A stretch of 64,000 nt of DNA from Silanimonas sp044377035 (lineage in GTDB: Bacteria > Pseudomonadota > Gammaproteobacteria > Xanthomonadales > Xanthomonadaceae). Below are positions 8,578 to 16,355 of this stretch, piece by piece; the first letter of the stretch is position 1; every line of letters starts with the position of its first letter. The notes beneath the pieces are model-generated. The model was not told the origin of the DNA, searched no databases, and saw only the letters and a list, made by a program, of their open reading frames with translations. The stretch covers positions 101,411 to 165,410 of the forward strand of contig NZ_JBILJW010000004.1 of NCBI RefSeq assembly GCF_044377035.1, in the 5' to 3' direction. The translations under genes and the position numbers were made by a program.

Positions 8578-9650
8578 GCGCTTTCGGCGTCCGCCAGCTT
8601 CTGGTGGACGCGCTGCCACTCGGGCAGCTTGTCGCGCAGGCCGCTGGCGTCGAGCCAGGCCTCGTCGAGCGGGATGCTGCCCACGAGGGCGTGCGCCACG
8701 TGGACGGCGCCGGGAATCCAGAAGCCGCGCTGGCGGCTGCGCGTCGGTTCGAGGTGGAAGGCCACGCCTTCGACGATCGGCATCGGCAGGCCCCAGAGCC
8801 CCAGCAGCCAAGCGCCGGCGTCGGCATAGCTGGCGTTGCCGTCCTTGCCGTAGGCGTCCTTGAAGCCCGGCAGCAGTCGGCCGAGTTCGGCGAGCATCGC
8901 GGCCGTGGCGGCCATTTCCGCGCTCGGGCCCGGCAGCAGGCGCGCGGCCAGCTGCGAAGCGAAGAAGGCCCGGCGACGCACCGTCTCGGCGTCGGGGCCG
9001 TTGTTCGCCGACAGCGCCTCGGCGGCGAGCACCACGCGGCGCAGCGTCTCAAGACCCAGGCGGACGACCGCAGCCTTCAGGTCGGCCACCGGCCGGCCGC
9101 CGGAGAAGAACGCCGAGTTACAGACGCGCAGCACCTTGGCGACCAGCGCCGGGTCCTTGGTCAGCATCGACACCACCTGCGCGGCACCGACATTCGGATC
9201 GGACAGTGCCTTCGAGACGGCGAGGTAGGTTTCCGGCGACGGCGGCAGCTGCGCGATGGCGCCGACCTTCGACTTCAGGTCGGGGTTGTCGAGCACTTCG
9301 AACAATTCGCCGATGCCCTCGACGGCGTCGACCATCGCGTTCGCCTGCAGCGGCAGGCCGAGGTGGCGGTGCGCGATGTCGATCGCGGCGGCGCTGGGTT
9401 CGGCGCCCGGCGGCAGCAGCAGCAGGCGCACGGCCGTGGGGTTCTTCTCGCGGGCGCGGCGCAGCACGTCGATGCCGCGGGCCTCGCCACCGTCAACGGC
9501 GACGACGTCGACGCCGCGGCCTTCCAGCAGGGCCTGCGCCTCGGCGGCTTCGCCCACCCACTGCACGGTCCAGTCGAGGCCGAGGGCCGTCAGCGTGGCG
9601 GAAAGGTCCGCGCTGCGCTCGAGATCACGGCCGACGATCAGGACGAACAT
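8574..9650 (-). CDS. HDOD-domain protein with receiver-like N-terminus (first of a tandem pair)
   Basis: A 358-residue paralogue of its downstream neighbour. Residues 1-110 are receiver-like and keep an Asp at the likely phospho-acceptor position (DVVAVDGGEARG). Residues 130-350 are an HDOD domain (LPPSPETYLAVSKALSD, DPALVAKVLRVCNSAFFSGGR, VRLGLETLRRVVLAAEAL). The start at 9650 has AAGGAG 8 bases upstream. It is translationally coupled to the second copy. Loss of the Asp in the other copy suggests that one paralogue responds to phosphorylation while the other does not, which is inference. No kinase or diguanylate cyclase is adjacent. Confidence 0.85.
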   Translation of the reverse strand: MFVLIVGRDLERSADLSATLTALGLDWTVQWVGEAAEAQALLEGRGVDVVAVDGGEARGIDVLRRAREKNPTAVRLLLLPPGAEPSAAAIDIAHRHLGLPLQANAMVDAVEGIGELFEVLDNPDLKSKVGAIAQLPPSPETYLAVSKALSDPNVGAAQVVSMLTKDPALVAKVLRVCNSAFFSGGRPVADLKAAVVRLGLETLRRVVLAAEALSANNGPDAETVRRRAFFASQLAARLLPGPSAEMAATAAMLAELGRLLPGFKDAYGKDGNASYADAGAWLLGLWGLPMPIVEGVAFHLEPTRSRQRGFWIPGAVHVAHALVGSIPLDEAWLDASGLRDKLPEWQRVHQKLADAESA

Positions 9651-9743
9651 GGACGGGCTCCTTCCGGGATGCGGCCCGCGACGGCGCGGGCCTGATTCGA
9701 TGGAGGATACGCCCGGCCGCCCCCGCCGTCGCTGCGCTCGGCC

Positions 9744-9775
9744 ACAAAACGCGAACCCCGGCACGGGGCCGGGGT
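9744..9775 (-). terminator. Terminator after ppa
   Basis: ACCCCGGC (9755-9762) pairs perfectly with GCCGGGGT (9768-9775) around a 5-base loop. On the minus strand the stem is followed by TCGCGTTTTG. It lies 30 bases downstream of the pyrophosphatase stop. Confidence 0.75.
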
Positions 9776-9804
9776 CCGGGGAGGGAGCGAAGGCGGTCGG
9801 CCGA

Positions 9805-10359
9805 TCAGAAAGCCGGCTTCTCGTCGTCCGGAACGGCGTTGAAGCGAGCGATGCCGTCGAGGATCTCCTTGATCGCGGCGTCCTTGCCTTCCCAGCCCTC
9901 GAGCTTGACCCACTTGCCCTTCTCGAGGTCCTTGTAGTGCTCGAAGAAGTGGCCGATGCGCTCCAGCCAGTGCTGCGAGACCTGGGCGATGTCGGTGATG
10001 TGCTCGTAGCCCTTGAAGACCTTCGGCACCGGCACGGCGACGAGCTTGGTGTCCTCGCCGGCCTCGTCGGTCATCTTCAGCATGCCGACCGGGCGGCAGC
10101 GGATCACCGAGCCCGGCACCAGCGCGAGCGGCAGGATCACCAGCACGTCGACCGGGTCGCCGTCGCCGCAGAGCGTGTGCGGCACGTAGCCGTAGTTGCA
10201 GGGGTAGCGCATCGGGGTCGAAAGGATGCGGTCGACGAAGATCGCGCCGGTCTCCTTGTCGACCTCGTACTTCACCGGCTCGGCGTCCTTCGGGATCTCG
10301 ATGATGACGTTGATTTCGTTCGGCACGTCGCGGCCGGTCGGGACGAGGGAAAGGCCCAT
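9805..10359 (-). CDS. ppa: Inorganic pyrophosphatase, family I
   Basis: A 184-residue soluble hydrolase of PPi to two phosphates, pulling biosynthetic reactions forward. Family I features are present: EIPKDAEPVKYEVDKETG near the N-terminus, the metal-binding region CGDGDPVDVLVI (catalytic Asp cluster), YGYVPHT, and FFEHYKDLEKGKWVKLEGW. The start at 10359 gives the standard N-terminus MGLSLVPTG with a weak CAGGAA element upstream; an in-frame ATG at 10410 would add 17 unconserved residues. The same window also encodes a membrane PPi-driven pump and a PPi-type phosphofructokinase, which would compete for the same PPi pool. Confidence 0.95.
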   Translation of the reverse strand: MGLSLVPTGRDVPNEINVIIEIPKDAEPVKYEVDKETGAIFVDRILSTPMRYPCNYGYVPHTLCGDGDPVDVLVILPLALVPGSVIRCRPVGMLKMTDEAGEDTKLVAVPVPKVFKGYEHITDIAQVSQHWLERIGHFFEHYKDLEKGKWVKLEGWEGKDAAIKEILDGIARFNAVPDDEKPAF

Positions 10360-10433
10360 GGCGGTTCCTGAGGGGGTCGGTAGAGGGCGCGGAGGATACC
10401 GCAAGGGCATCGAATCGGGGCTCGGGACCGCTC

Positions 10434-10805
10434 TCAGGGACCTTGCGGTTCGACGCGGTAGACCCGGACACCAGGCACCCTGCTGGGCAGCCGCTGCACG
10501 CTTGCGCCGTGGATGCGGACCTCGGGGCCGAGGCGGCCGGCCTCGGCGACGGCGGCGGCGAGGCGCACCTCCATCTGCTGCCGGACGTCGTGGCGCTCGA
10601 CGGCGGTGCGCAGTGGCAGGGCCATGACCGCGACCATCGCGAGCGCCGCGGCGGCCGTCAGAGCAGGACGGAGCCGAGAAGCGCGTGGTGCGTTCGTGGC
10701 CGCGGCGAGGGTTTGGGCCAGCCGCGCGCTGCCGCCGGGGGGCGGAACGAGGCTGCGGCGAAGCGTCGATCGTAGCGCGGGCAGGGGCGTCGGCGAATCA
10801 TGCAT
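10434..10805 (-). CDS. Small single-pass membrane protein downstream of an ECF sigma factor
   Basis: A 123-residue protein with one membrane helix (about 47-66, ALTAAAALAMVAVMALPL), an N-terminal cytoplasmic part of about 45 residues and a C-terminal part of about 55 residues outside. It overlaps the end of the sigma-factor gene by 8 bases. The topology and position are those of an anti-sigma factor, but no zinc-binding HxxxCxxC motif or other known anti-sigma domain is visible, so the role is inference. I do not recognise a family. Confidence 0.6.
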   Translation of the reverse strand: MHDSPTPLPALRSTLRRSLVPPPGGSARLAQTLAAATNAPRASRLRPALTAAAALAMVAVMALPLRTAVERHDVRQQMEVRLAAAVAEAGRLGPEVRIHGASVQRLPSRVPGVRVYRVEPQGP

Positions 10806-11310
10806 CTCGGGCGGCTCCGATGGCAGGTGCGTAGCGCTGCGCCAGCTTCTTCACGGCATGGTGGCGACGCGAGCCGACCGTGCCGGGCGGGATATCCAGC
10901 GCTTCCGCGATCTCAGCGGTGGAAAGGCCCATGAACTCGGCCAGCACCAGCACTTCGCGCTCGCGCTCGGGCAGGGCGGCGAGGGCGGCACGCAGCTCGG
11001 TGGCTTCGGCTTTCGACAGAGCGCTGTCCTCGCCGAGCGGTTCCGGTAAGGATTCGTCTCGCCACGGCAGCCAGTGCCGCAGCGACTGCCAGCGCCGCTC
11101 GTTGCGCGCCAGATTCAGCGCCGCCGCGGTGACCAGCGCGTCGACGCGCGCCGCATCGACCGTTGCGCGCTTCGCCCACACCGCGAGACAGGCGTCGTGC
11201 ATCACGTCCATGCAGGCCTGCGGCTCCCAAAGGAGCCGGTAAAGCGCGTTGTATAGCGGCCTTTCCAGACGCCGGTAGCAGGCGGCAAGCTGCGCATCAT
11301 CGAGCGCCAT
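10798..11310 (-). CDS. ECF-type RNA polymerase sigma factor
   Basis: A 170-residue sigma-70-family protein with region 2 (about 10-80; MDVMHDACLAVWAK corresponds to the 2.2 helix) and region 4 (about 110-160; LPEREREVLVLAEFMGLSTAEIAEALDIPPGTVGSRRHHAVKKL, a helix-turn-helix for the -35 element). It sits between a lipoprotein gene (7 bases upstream) and a small membrane protein (8-base overlap), so all three are probably one transcript. Operons of this kind usually sense an envelope signal, but the inducing condition is not visible. Confidence 0.85.
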   Translation of the reverse strand: MALDDAQLAACYRRLERPLYNALYRLLWEPQACMDVMHDACLAVWAKRATVDAARVDALVTAAALNLARNERRWQSLRHWLPWRDESLPEPLGEDSALSKAEATELRAALAALPEREREVLVLAEFMGLSTAEIAEALDIPPGTVGSRRHHAVKKLAQRYAPAIGAARDA

Positions 11311-11317
11311 CCGAGCC

Positions 11318-12016
11318 TCAGTTGGTGAGCCGCAGCACGAGCGATTCGCTGCCGCCGCTGCCGTCCGGTCGCGAGGTCAGCACGGTGAATTCGCCGGGGA
11401 CCACGCGCACCTCGCCCTCGTAGCGAATTGGTCCTCCAGCGCGGGCGACCTCCACACGCGTTTGGGTAATGTGTAGTTCAAGCACGAAGGTATCTCCCTC
11501 CGGCGCCGCTCGAACGTTCATCAGCATCGCGTCGCCGTTCGCGTTGGCCAAACGCCCGCTGGCCGCGACGCCGAGTCGGACATGGTCGCGGACGCGCAGG
11601 GCGCTCGCATCGCTGCCGAGGGCCTTGGCCACGTCGGCGAGCTCGGCGGGCAGCGGGGCGGCCTCCGGGTTCTTGCCGATCCACCACGCTTCGACCTGCA
11701 CTTGCACAGGCTCGGCCGCCTCGACGCCCTGCAGCGCGGCGATGGTCGAGGCGATCGAGGCCTGCATCCCGGACGGCGCGCGCACCACGAGGGTGCCGGG
11801 CGAAGCCACTTCGGCGCGGCCGAGCGGGGGCGCGTCGCCCTGCATCAGCGTCGTGTTGATGGCCTCGGCGATCGCCTGCGCGCGCACCGGAGGCACGGCG
11901 TGCGTACTCAGTGTTGGCGCCTCGGCGGCCGGCTGGCAGCCGGCCAGTAGCGCGGCGGACAGTGCGAGGACGAGGAGAGCGCTGGCGGAGCGGGGGGCGG
12001 GAACAGGGTAGGCCAT
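11318..12016 (-). CDS. Predicted lipoprotein at the head of the ECF sigma operon
   Basis: A 232-residue protein with a type II signal peptide (LLAGC lipobox, acylated Cys27). The periplasmic part has a short alpha/beta domain near residues 75-115 (GTLVVRAPSGMQASIASTIAAL .. PVQVQVEAWWIG) reminiscent of the small N-domains of secretins, followed by a beta-rich C-terminal half. No family was recognised with certainty. As first gene of the transcript it may be the envelope sensor, or a target, of the sigma factor encoded 7 bases downstream. That role is inferred from position only. Confidence 0.7.
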   Translation of the reverse strand: MAYPVPAPRSASALLVLALSAALLAGCQPAAEAPTLSTHAVPPVRAQAIAEAINTTLMQGDAPPLGRAEVASPGTLVVRAPSGMQASIASTIAALQGVEAAEPVQVQVEAWWIGKNPEAAPLPAELADVAKALGSDASALRVRDHVRLGVAASGRLANANGDAMLMNVRAAPEGDTFVLELHITQTRVEVARAGGPIRYEGEVRVVPGEFTVLTSRPDGSGGSESLVLRLTN

Positions 12017-12022
12017 GGGTGT

Positions 12023-12058
12023 GCTCGCGTGGGGATGTCTTCCCTTCTACACGCGAGC
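12023..12058. promoter_or_regulatory. Inverted repeat upstream of the ECF sigma operon
   Basis: GCTCGCGTG (12023-12031) and CACGCGAGC (12050-12058) form a perfect 9-bp inverted repeat with an 18-base spacer. Its proximal end is 7 bases before the lipoprotein start. It could be an operator or, in the transcript, a hairpin holding the translation start region; no clear Shine-Dalgarno is otherwise visible there. Confidence 0.45.
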
Positions 12059-12113
12059 GGGGGATTTCTTCACTGTCCTCGCCGACCGACCCGAAGCCGT
12101 CCGGTGAACGCCC

Positions 12114-13070
12114 TCAGGCAAGCGCGCCGCCGCAGCTCGAGCCCTGCCCGGCCGTGCAGCCGTAGCAGTGCCCCGCGACGGCGATGCGCTCGGGCAGGGG
12201 GCCGGCCAGCAGCTCATCAAGGTGGCGTGGGGCGCTGCCGCCGCCCAGCGGCATCTTCAGCATCTGGTTGAAGTCGCAGTCGAACAGCTCGCCGTTGTAG
12301 TCGACGCTGACGAGCGAACGGCACATCACCGCGTCGAGGTTCTCGTCGCGGTGCGCGGCGCGGAGCTTGCCCATGTAGGCCTCGAACTGGCCCTTCGACT
12401 GCAGCCACGAGCCGAAGCGCTGGATCGGCATGTTGGCCAGCGCGTACAGGTGGTTGAACGCGATGCCGAAGTTTTCGCCGAGCAGGCGCTTGTAGTCGGC
12501 CTCGAGTTTTTCCTGCTGCGGCGGCAGGAAGGCGCCGTTCGGGTTGTAGACGAGGTTGAGCATCAGGCCGCTGCCGGGCTGGCCGTAGCCGAGCGCGTTG
12601 AGCGACTGCAGGGCGCGGATGGAGGCTTCGAACACGCCATCGCCGCGCTGTTCGTCGACGTTGGCCTGGCTGTAGCAGGGCAGGGAGGCCACGGCCTCGA
12701 CGCGGTGCTCGGCGAGGAAGGGGCCGACCCAGTCGTAGCCGGGCTCTTCCATGATCGTGGGGTTCAGACGGTCCATCACATGCAGCCCGCGTGCGCGGGC
12801 TTCGGCGACCAGCCAGCGGAACTCGGGATTCATCTCGGGCGAGCCGCCGGTGAGGTCGAGGGTGGTCACGCCGAAGCGTTCGGCCACCGCGAGTGCCGTC
12901 TCCATGGTCGCCTTCGACATCGTTTCGGTGCGACGCGGGCCGGCGGCCACGTGGCAGTGCACGCAGCTGAGGTTGCAGCGGTAGCCGAGGTTGAGCTGCA
13001 GCGTCGTGAACGCGCCGCGGGTGAGCGCCGGGAACGGGATGTCCTTCAGCAGGGGCCAGGTGTCACGCAT
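12114..13070 (-). CDS. arsS: Arsenosugar-biosynthesis radical SAM protein ArsS
   Basis: A 318-residue radical SAM enzyme. The cluster motif C32-x3-C36-x2-C39 (GYRCNLSCVHCH) and the GGSPEMNP SAM-binding segment are intact. The C-terminal region carries the family's cysteine-rich tail CYGCTAGQGSSCGG. Members of this rSAM/Cys-rich family (some are selenoproteins; here all positions are Cys) join a 5'-deoxyadenosyl group to methylated arsenic on the way to arsenosugars. It is the last gene of the operon and overlaps the preceding hydroxylase gene by 8 bases (ATGCGTGA). The ArsM-type methyltransferase and both associated glycosyltransferases are upstream in the same operon. Confidence 0.92.
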   Translation of the reverse strand: MRDTWPLLKDIPFPALTRGAFTTLQLNLGYRCNLSCVHCHVAAGPRRTETMSKATMETALAVAERFGVTTLDLTGGSPEMNPEFRWLVAEARARGLHVMDRLNPTIMEEPGYDWVGPFLAEHRVEAVASLPCYSQANVDEQRGDGVFEASIRALQSLNALGYGQPGSGLMLNLVYNPNGAFLPPQQEKLEADYKRLLGENFGIAFNHLYALANMPIQRFGSWLQSKGQFEAYMGKLRAAHRDENLDAVMCRSLVSVDYNGELFDCDFNQMLKMPLGGGSAPRHLDELLAGPLPERIAVAGHCYGCTAGQGSSCGGALA

Positions 13071-13878
13071 GCGGGGCGGTCTCGGTGGGGGCGGGGCGCG
13101 GGGCGCGCCGGAAGGGGTTCAGCAGCAGGGCGGCCCAGCGTTGGTCGGCATCGCTGCGCCAGCCCTCGAGGCCGATGGCCATGGCGCGCTGGTCGCTGGG
13201 CGGCGTCACCGGGCGGGTGCGGAACAGCCGGTCCCAGGCGGTGAGCAGGTTGCCGTAGTGGCTGTCGGTGCAGGCGCGCTCGGGCGAGTGGTGCACGCGG
13301 TGCCACGTGGGCGTGACCAGCACCGCGCTGACGGCGCGTTCGAGGCGCGGCGGCAGGGCGAGGTCGGCGTGCGTCCACAGCGCGGCCAGCGCAAGCAGGG
13401 TCTCGTACAACGCGATGCCCGCGGCGGGAAGGCCGAGGGCCAGGACCAGCAGCAGCTTCCAGCCCAGCGAGACGAGGATTTCGAGGGGATGGAAGCGCAG
13501 GCCCAGCGTGGCCTCGAAGCGCGTGGCCACGTGGTGCACGCGATGCAGGCGCCACAGCCAGGGCCAGCGGTGCGAGGCGACATGCTGTGCCCAGATCGCG
13601 AGGTCCATCAGCACGACGGTCGCAGCGATCGCCCCGGCGCCGTCGAGGCCGATCGCGGAGAACAGGCCCAGCCCTTGCGACTGCGCCCACAGCGCGGTGC
13701 CGACCGTACCGATCGGTACCACGAGTCGCAGCAGGCCACTGCCGGCCAGCGCGACGACGAGGTTGTCGAGCATCACGCGGCCGCGCATGTCATGGCGGAA
13801 GCCGAAGCGCCACTGCAGCACCAGCAGCAGGGTCAGCAGGCCGAGCACGGCGGCGAGACGGAGCAGGTCGGCGTTCAT
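13063..13878 (-). CDS. Fatty acid hydroxylase / sterol desaturase family membrane protein
   Basis: A 271-residue integral membrane di-iron protein. The eight-histidine signature of the superfamily is recognisable: H99-x3-H103 (HVASH), H112-x2-H115-H116 (HRVHH), H193-x2-H196-H197 (HRVHH), plus His130 and His207. Members oxidise lipid or sterol C-H bonds using O2. It is embedded in an arsenosugar operon with a 4-base overlap upstream and an 8-base overlap into arsS, so it is made together with them. A role in lipid-linked arsenicals is an attractive inference, but nothing in the protein itself names the substrate. Confidence 0.88.
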   Translation of the reverse strand: MNADLLRLAAVLGLLTLLLVLQWRFGFRHDMRGRVMLDNLVVALAGSGLLRLVVPIGTVGTALWAQSQGLGLFSAIGLDGAGAIAATVVLMDLAIWAQHVASHRWPWLWRLHRVHHVATRFEATLGLRFHPLEILVSLGWKLLLVLALGLPAAGIALYETLLALAALWTHADLALPPRLERAVSAVLVTPTWHRVHHSPERACTDSHYGNLLTAWDRLFRTRPVTPPSDQRAMAIGLEGWRSDADQRWAALLLNPFRRAPRPAPTETAPHA

Positions 13879-14567
13879 CGGGGCATCGTCGCCAGCAGGG
13901 CGTCGAGACGGCGCGACACCCGCTCCTGCGAAGCCGTGCGTTCCGGCAGCGCGGCCAGCGCCGCGGCGACGACGGCGAGGTCCCCCGGTTCATCGAGGTC
14001 GTGCGCCGCGTCGAGCTGGTGGATGTGCAGGCCCTTCGGGAGCGCGGCGAGGAAGTCGCTGCGCGCGTCGGGCGTGCTGTAGCGCGGTGCCGTCCACGCG
14101 GCGAGCGGCAGGTCGACGCGGCCGCCCACCAGCCAGAAGCCGCCGTCCTCGCTCGGCCCGAGCACGAGATCGGCCTTGGCGTGGACGAGGGCGTCCACGG
14201 CGTCGGCCAGGGCCGGCATGGACAACTGCGGCAGGTCGGTGCCGATCAGCAGCGCGGCGCCGTGGCGTGCGCGCAGCGTGGCCCAGACATGCGCCATGCG
14301 CTCACCGAGCCCGCCCTCGCCTTGCGCAATCACCGGCAGGAGCTGCCAAGGATCGGAGGGCGCGGCGTGGTCGCCGTCGGCCTCCGCCACCGCCCAGTAG
14401 GCGTGGAGCCGGTCGCTGCGTTGCAGGGCGATCGCGATCTCGCCAACGGCGGTGGCGCAGTCGAGGTAGAGCGCTTCCGCGGCCTCGCGGCCGATCGCCG
14501 GCCAGAGCCGCGACTTCACCGGCGAGCGGCCGGGCGTCTTCACGAACAGGGCGAGGCCGGGCCTCAT
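13875..14567 (-). CDS. TIGR04282-type (rSAM-associated) glycosyltransferase-like protein
   Basis: A 230-residue cytoplasmic protein of the CofC-like nucleotidyl/glycosyltransferase fold: MRPGLALFVKTPGRSPVKSRL at the N-terminus, IGTDLPQLS metal-binding segment, and LGPSEDGGFWLVG. It is the family that co-occurs with arsS and is annotated in arsenosugar biosynthesis on that basis. The start at 14567 is fixed by an exact ATGA overlap with the preceding glycosyltransferase; in-frame ATGs further 5' would run deep into that gene. Confidence 0.88.
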   Translation of the reverse strand: MRPGLALFVKTPGRSPVKSRLWPAIGREAAEALYLDCATAVGEIAIALQRSDRLHAYWAVAEADGDHAAPSDPWQLLPVIAQGEGGLGERMAHVWATLRARHGAALLIGTDLPQLSMPALADAVDALVHAKADLVLGPSEDGGFWLVGGRVDLPLAAWTAPRYSTPDARSDFLAALPKGLHIHQLDAAHDLDEPGDLAVVAAALAALPERTASQERVSRRLDALLATMPR

Positions 14568-15238
14568 GGCGCTGGGCCTCGTGAGAATGCACGGCGCTGC
14601 TGCCAGGTCAGCCGAAGGTGTTCGCGCGTCGTCCGCCACCAGCCATGTTCGATGTAGCGGCGCGCGCTGGTTGCCACCCGGCCGCGCAGGCGTCGCAGCG
14701 GCAGTCCGGCGCGACGCACGGTGTGGACGAAGGCATGGTCTTCACCGCGGCCAACCGACGGATCGAAACCGCCGAGCGATTCGAACAGCGTTCGGGGTGC
14801 CAGGAAGCCCTGGTCGCCGAAAGGCATGCCGAACCAGCGGCTGCGCAGGTTGGCGCCGAAGGCGTTGATCGCCATCGCCCGCGGCCCGTCGTGGAAGGCG
14901 AGATTGAACCAGCACAGCGCCGGTGCCTCGCCGCGCGCGAAGCCGAGGGCCGCATCACGCGCGGCAGCGAACGTGTTCCCATCGATGCGGGTGTCGGCGT
15001 GCAGGATCCACACCGTCGCGCCCCGTGCTTCGCGCAGGCCAGCGTTGATCTGCCGCGCCCGGCCCGCCGGCGCGACGATCACCCGCGTGCCCGTTGGGCC
15101 GACCGGCAAGGCGTCGCCTTCGGCCAGCACCAGCAGGCGCTCGAGGTCGTCGCTCGCCGGCAGGTCATCCAGCAGCGCCGTCCAGTCACGGTCGCCGGGG
15201 CCGGCCGGGATGACGATGCTGAGCACGGGGGCACCCAC
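14564..15238 (-). CDS. TIGR04283-type (rSAM-associated) family 2 glycosyltransferase
   Basis: A 224-residue GT-A fold glycosyltransferase: LSIVIPAGPGD opening, GRARQINAGLREARG, the DxD-like metal site in WILHADTRID, and FGDQGFLAPRTLFESLGGF. It pairs with the TIGR04282 protein in arsenosugar loci and is the likely enzyme for adding a sugar-derived group, though direct assignment of each transferase is by association. It lies 11 bases after arsM and overlaps the next gene by ATGA. Confidence 0.88.
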   Translation of the reverse strand: MGAPVLSIVIPAGPGDRDWTALLDDLPASDDLERLLVLAEGDALPVGPTGTRVIVAPAGRARQINAGLREARGATVWILHADTRIDGNTFAAARDAALGFARGEAPALCWFNLAFHDGPRAMAINAFGANLRSRWFGMPFGDQGFLAPRTLFESLGGFDPSVGRGEDHAFVHTVRRAGLPLRRLRGRVATSARRYIEHGWWRTTREHLRLTWQQRRAFSRGPAP

Positions 15239-15249
15239 GGCTGAAAGAC

Positions 15250-16317
15250 TCAGCAGCAGGCGCCGGCGGCCTTCGGTACCGACGTCGGCGAGGCCGGCGC
15301 GCAGTCGAACAGACCGAAGTGGCGCGCTTTGTCGCCGTGCAGCTCGAAATGCGCGCCGAAGCGAGTGGCCGCCAGCATGTCGAAGGTGTTGCCGCAGACG
15401 CGCAGCGGACGGCCGGTCTCGAAGGTGTGGTGGTCGTCGAGCACGAAGGCGTGCGGCGCGTCGGGAATCGTGCCGCGATACGTCGCGATCTGGCCGAAGT
15501 CCTCACAACGATCTTCCAGTGCGAGCTTGAACGCCCGCACCGTGATCGATTCGAAATTCACGAAGCCGATGGCGGCCTCGATGGCCGGGTCGAGCAGCGG
15601 AATCGGCGCGCGGCTGACGGTACGGGCGTCGGCGCAGCCCACCTGCTGCATCAATCGGCGGAAGTCCTCGGTGTAAAGCGCACCGCCGAGGCACTCGCCC
15701 AACAGTACGGGGTCGCGGCGCAGGGCGTCGGGGATGCGGCGGTCGGCGAACACGTCGGCGAAGTACAGCTCGCCGCCGGGCTTGAGCACGCGGAAGACCT
15801 CGGCGAACACACGCGCCTTGTCGGGCGCAAGGTTCAGCACGCAGTTCGAGACCACCACGTCGATGCTCGCGTCGGTGATGCCGATCGCCCCGAGGTCTTC
15901 GATCAGGCCCTCATGGAACTCGACGTTGCTCGCCGCGAAGCCGTAGCGCTCGGCGTGCCAGTCGCGATGGCGGCGCGCCACCGTGAGTTGCTCGGGGGTC
16001 ATATCGACGCCGATCACGCGTCCCGTCGGGCCGACCAGTCGCGAGAGCAGGTAGGCGTCGCGGCCAGTGCCGCAGCCGAGGTCGAGCACGGTGCGGCCTT
16101 CGAGCGCCGGCGGCAGCGGCGAGCCGCAGCCGTAGAAGCGCGCGAGGATCTCGGGATGGATGTCGCCGAGCATCCGGCGCAGGGCGAAAGGCATGGCCTC
16201 GGCTGGGCAGCAGGCGCCGGTCTTCAGGTCGGCGCTCGATTGCAGGACGTCGCCGTAGTACTCGCGGACGTCGGCGTGGGTGCGTGTCGGTGTGGTCATC
16301 GTGTTCGTCGTCGTCAT
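15250..16317 (-). CDS. arsM: Arsenite S-adenosylmethionine methyltransferase
   Basis: A 355-residue class I methyltransferase that methylates As(III) using thiolate ligands. The SAM site VLDLGCGTGRD (77-87) is intact. Three conserved cysteine regions needed for As(III) binding are present: C36/C37 (KTGACCPAE), C159 (VVSNCVLNLAP) and C209 (LLGECLGGALY). A C-terminal domain of about 130 residues ends in CC. The start at 16317 follows a weak GGAACGAACC element; a second ATG 18 bases inside is possible. It is likely the entry enzyme for the downstream glycosyltransferases and ArsS. No arsR repressor, arsB/acr3 efflux pump or arsC is encoded nearby. Confidence 0.92.
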   Translation of the reverse strand: MTTTNTMTTPTRTHADVREYYGDVLQSSADLKTGACCPAEAMPFALRRMLGDIHPEILARFYGCGSPLPPALEGRTVLDLGCGTGRDAYLLSRLVGPTGRVIGVDMTPEQLTVARRHRDWHAERYGFAASNVEFHEGLIEDLGAIGITDASIDVVVSNCVLNLAPDKARVFAEVFRVLKPGGELYFADVFADRRIPDALRRDPVLLGECLGGALYTEDFRRLMQQVGCADARTVSRAPIPLLDPAIEAAIGFVNFESITVRAFKLALEDRCEDFGQIATYRGTIPDAPHAFVLDDHHTFETGRPLRVCGNTFDMLAATRFGAHFELHGDKARHFGLFDCAPASPTSVPKAAGACC

Positions 16318-16355
16318 TGGGTTCGTTCCGCGTGCCGGGCGGGGTTCTCGCCGGC

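Noticed and set aside
12114..13070. Possible selenocysteine in ArsS, since some relatives are selenoproteins
   Set aside because: All expected positions are plain Cys codons and no in-frame TGA interrupts the gene.
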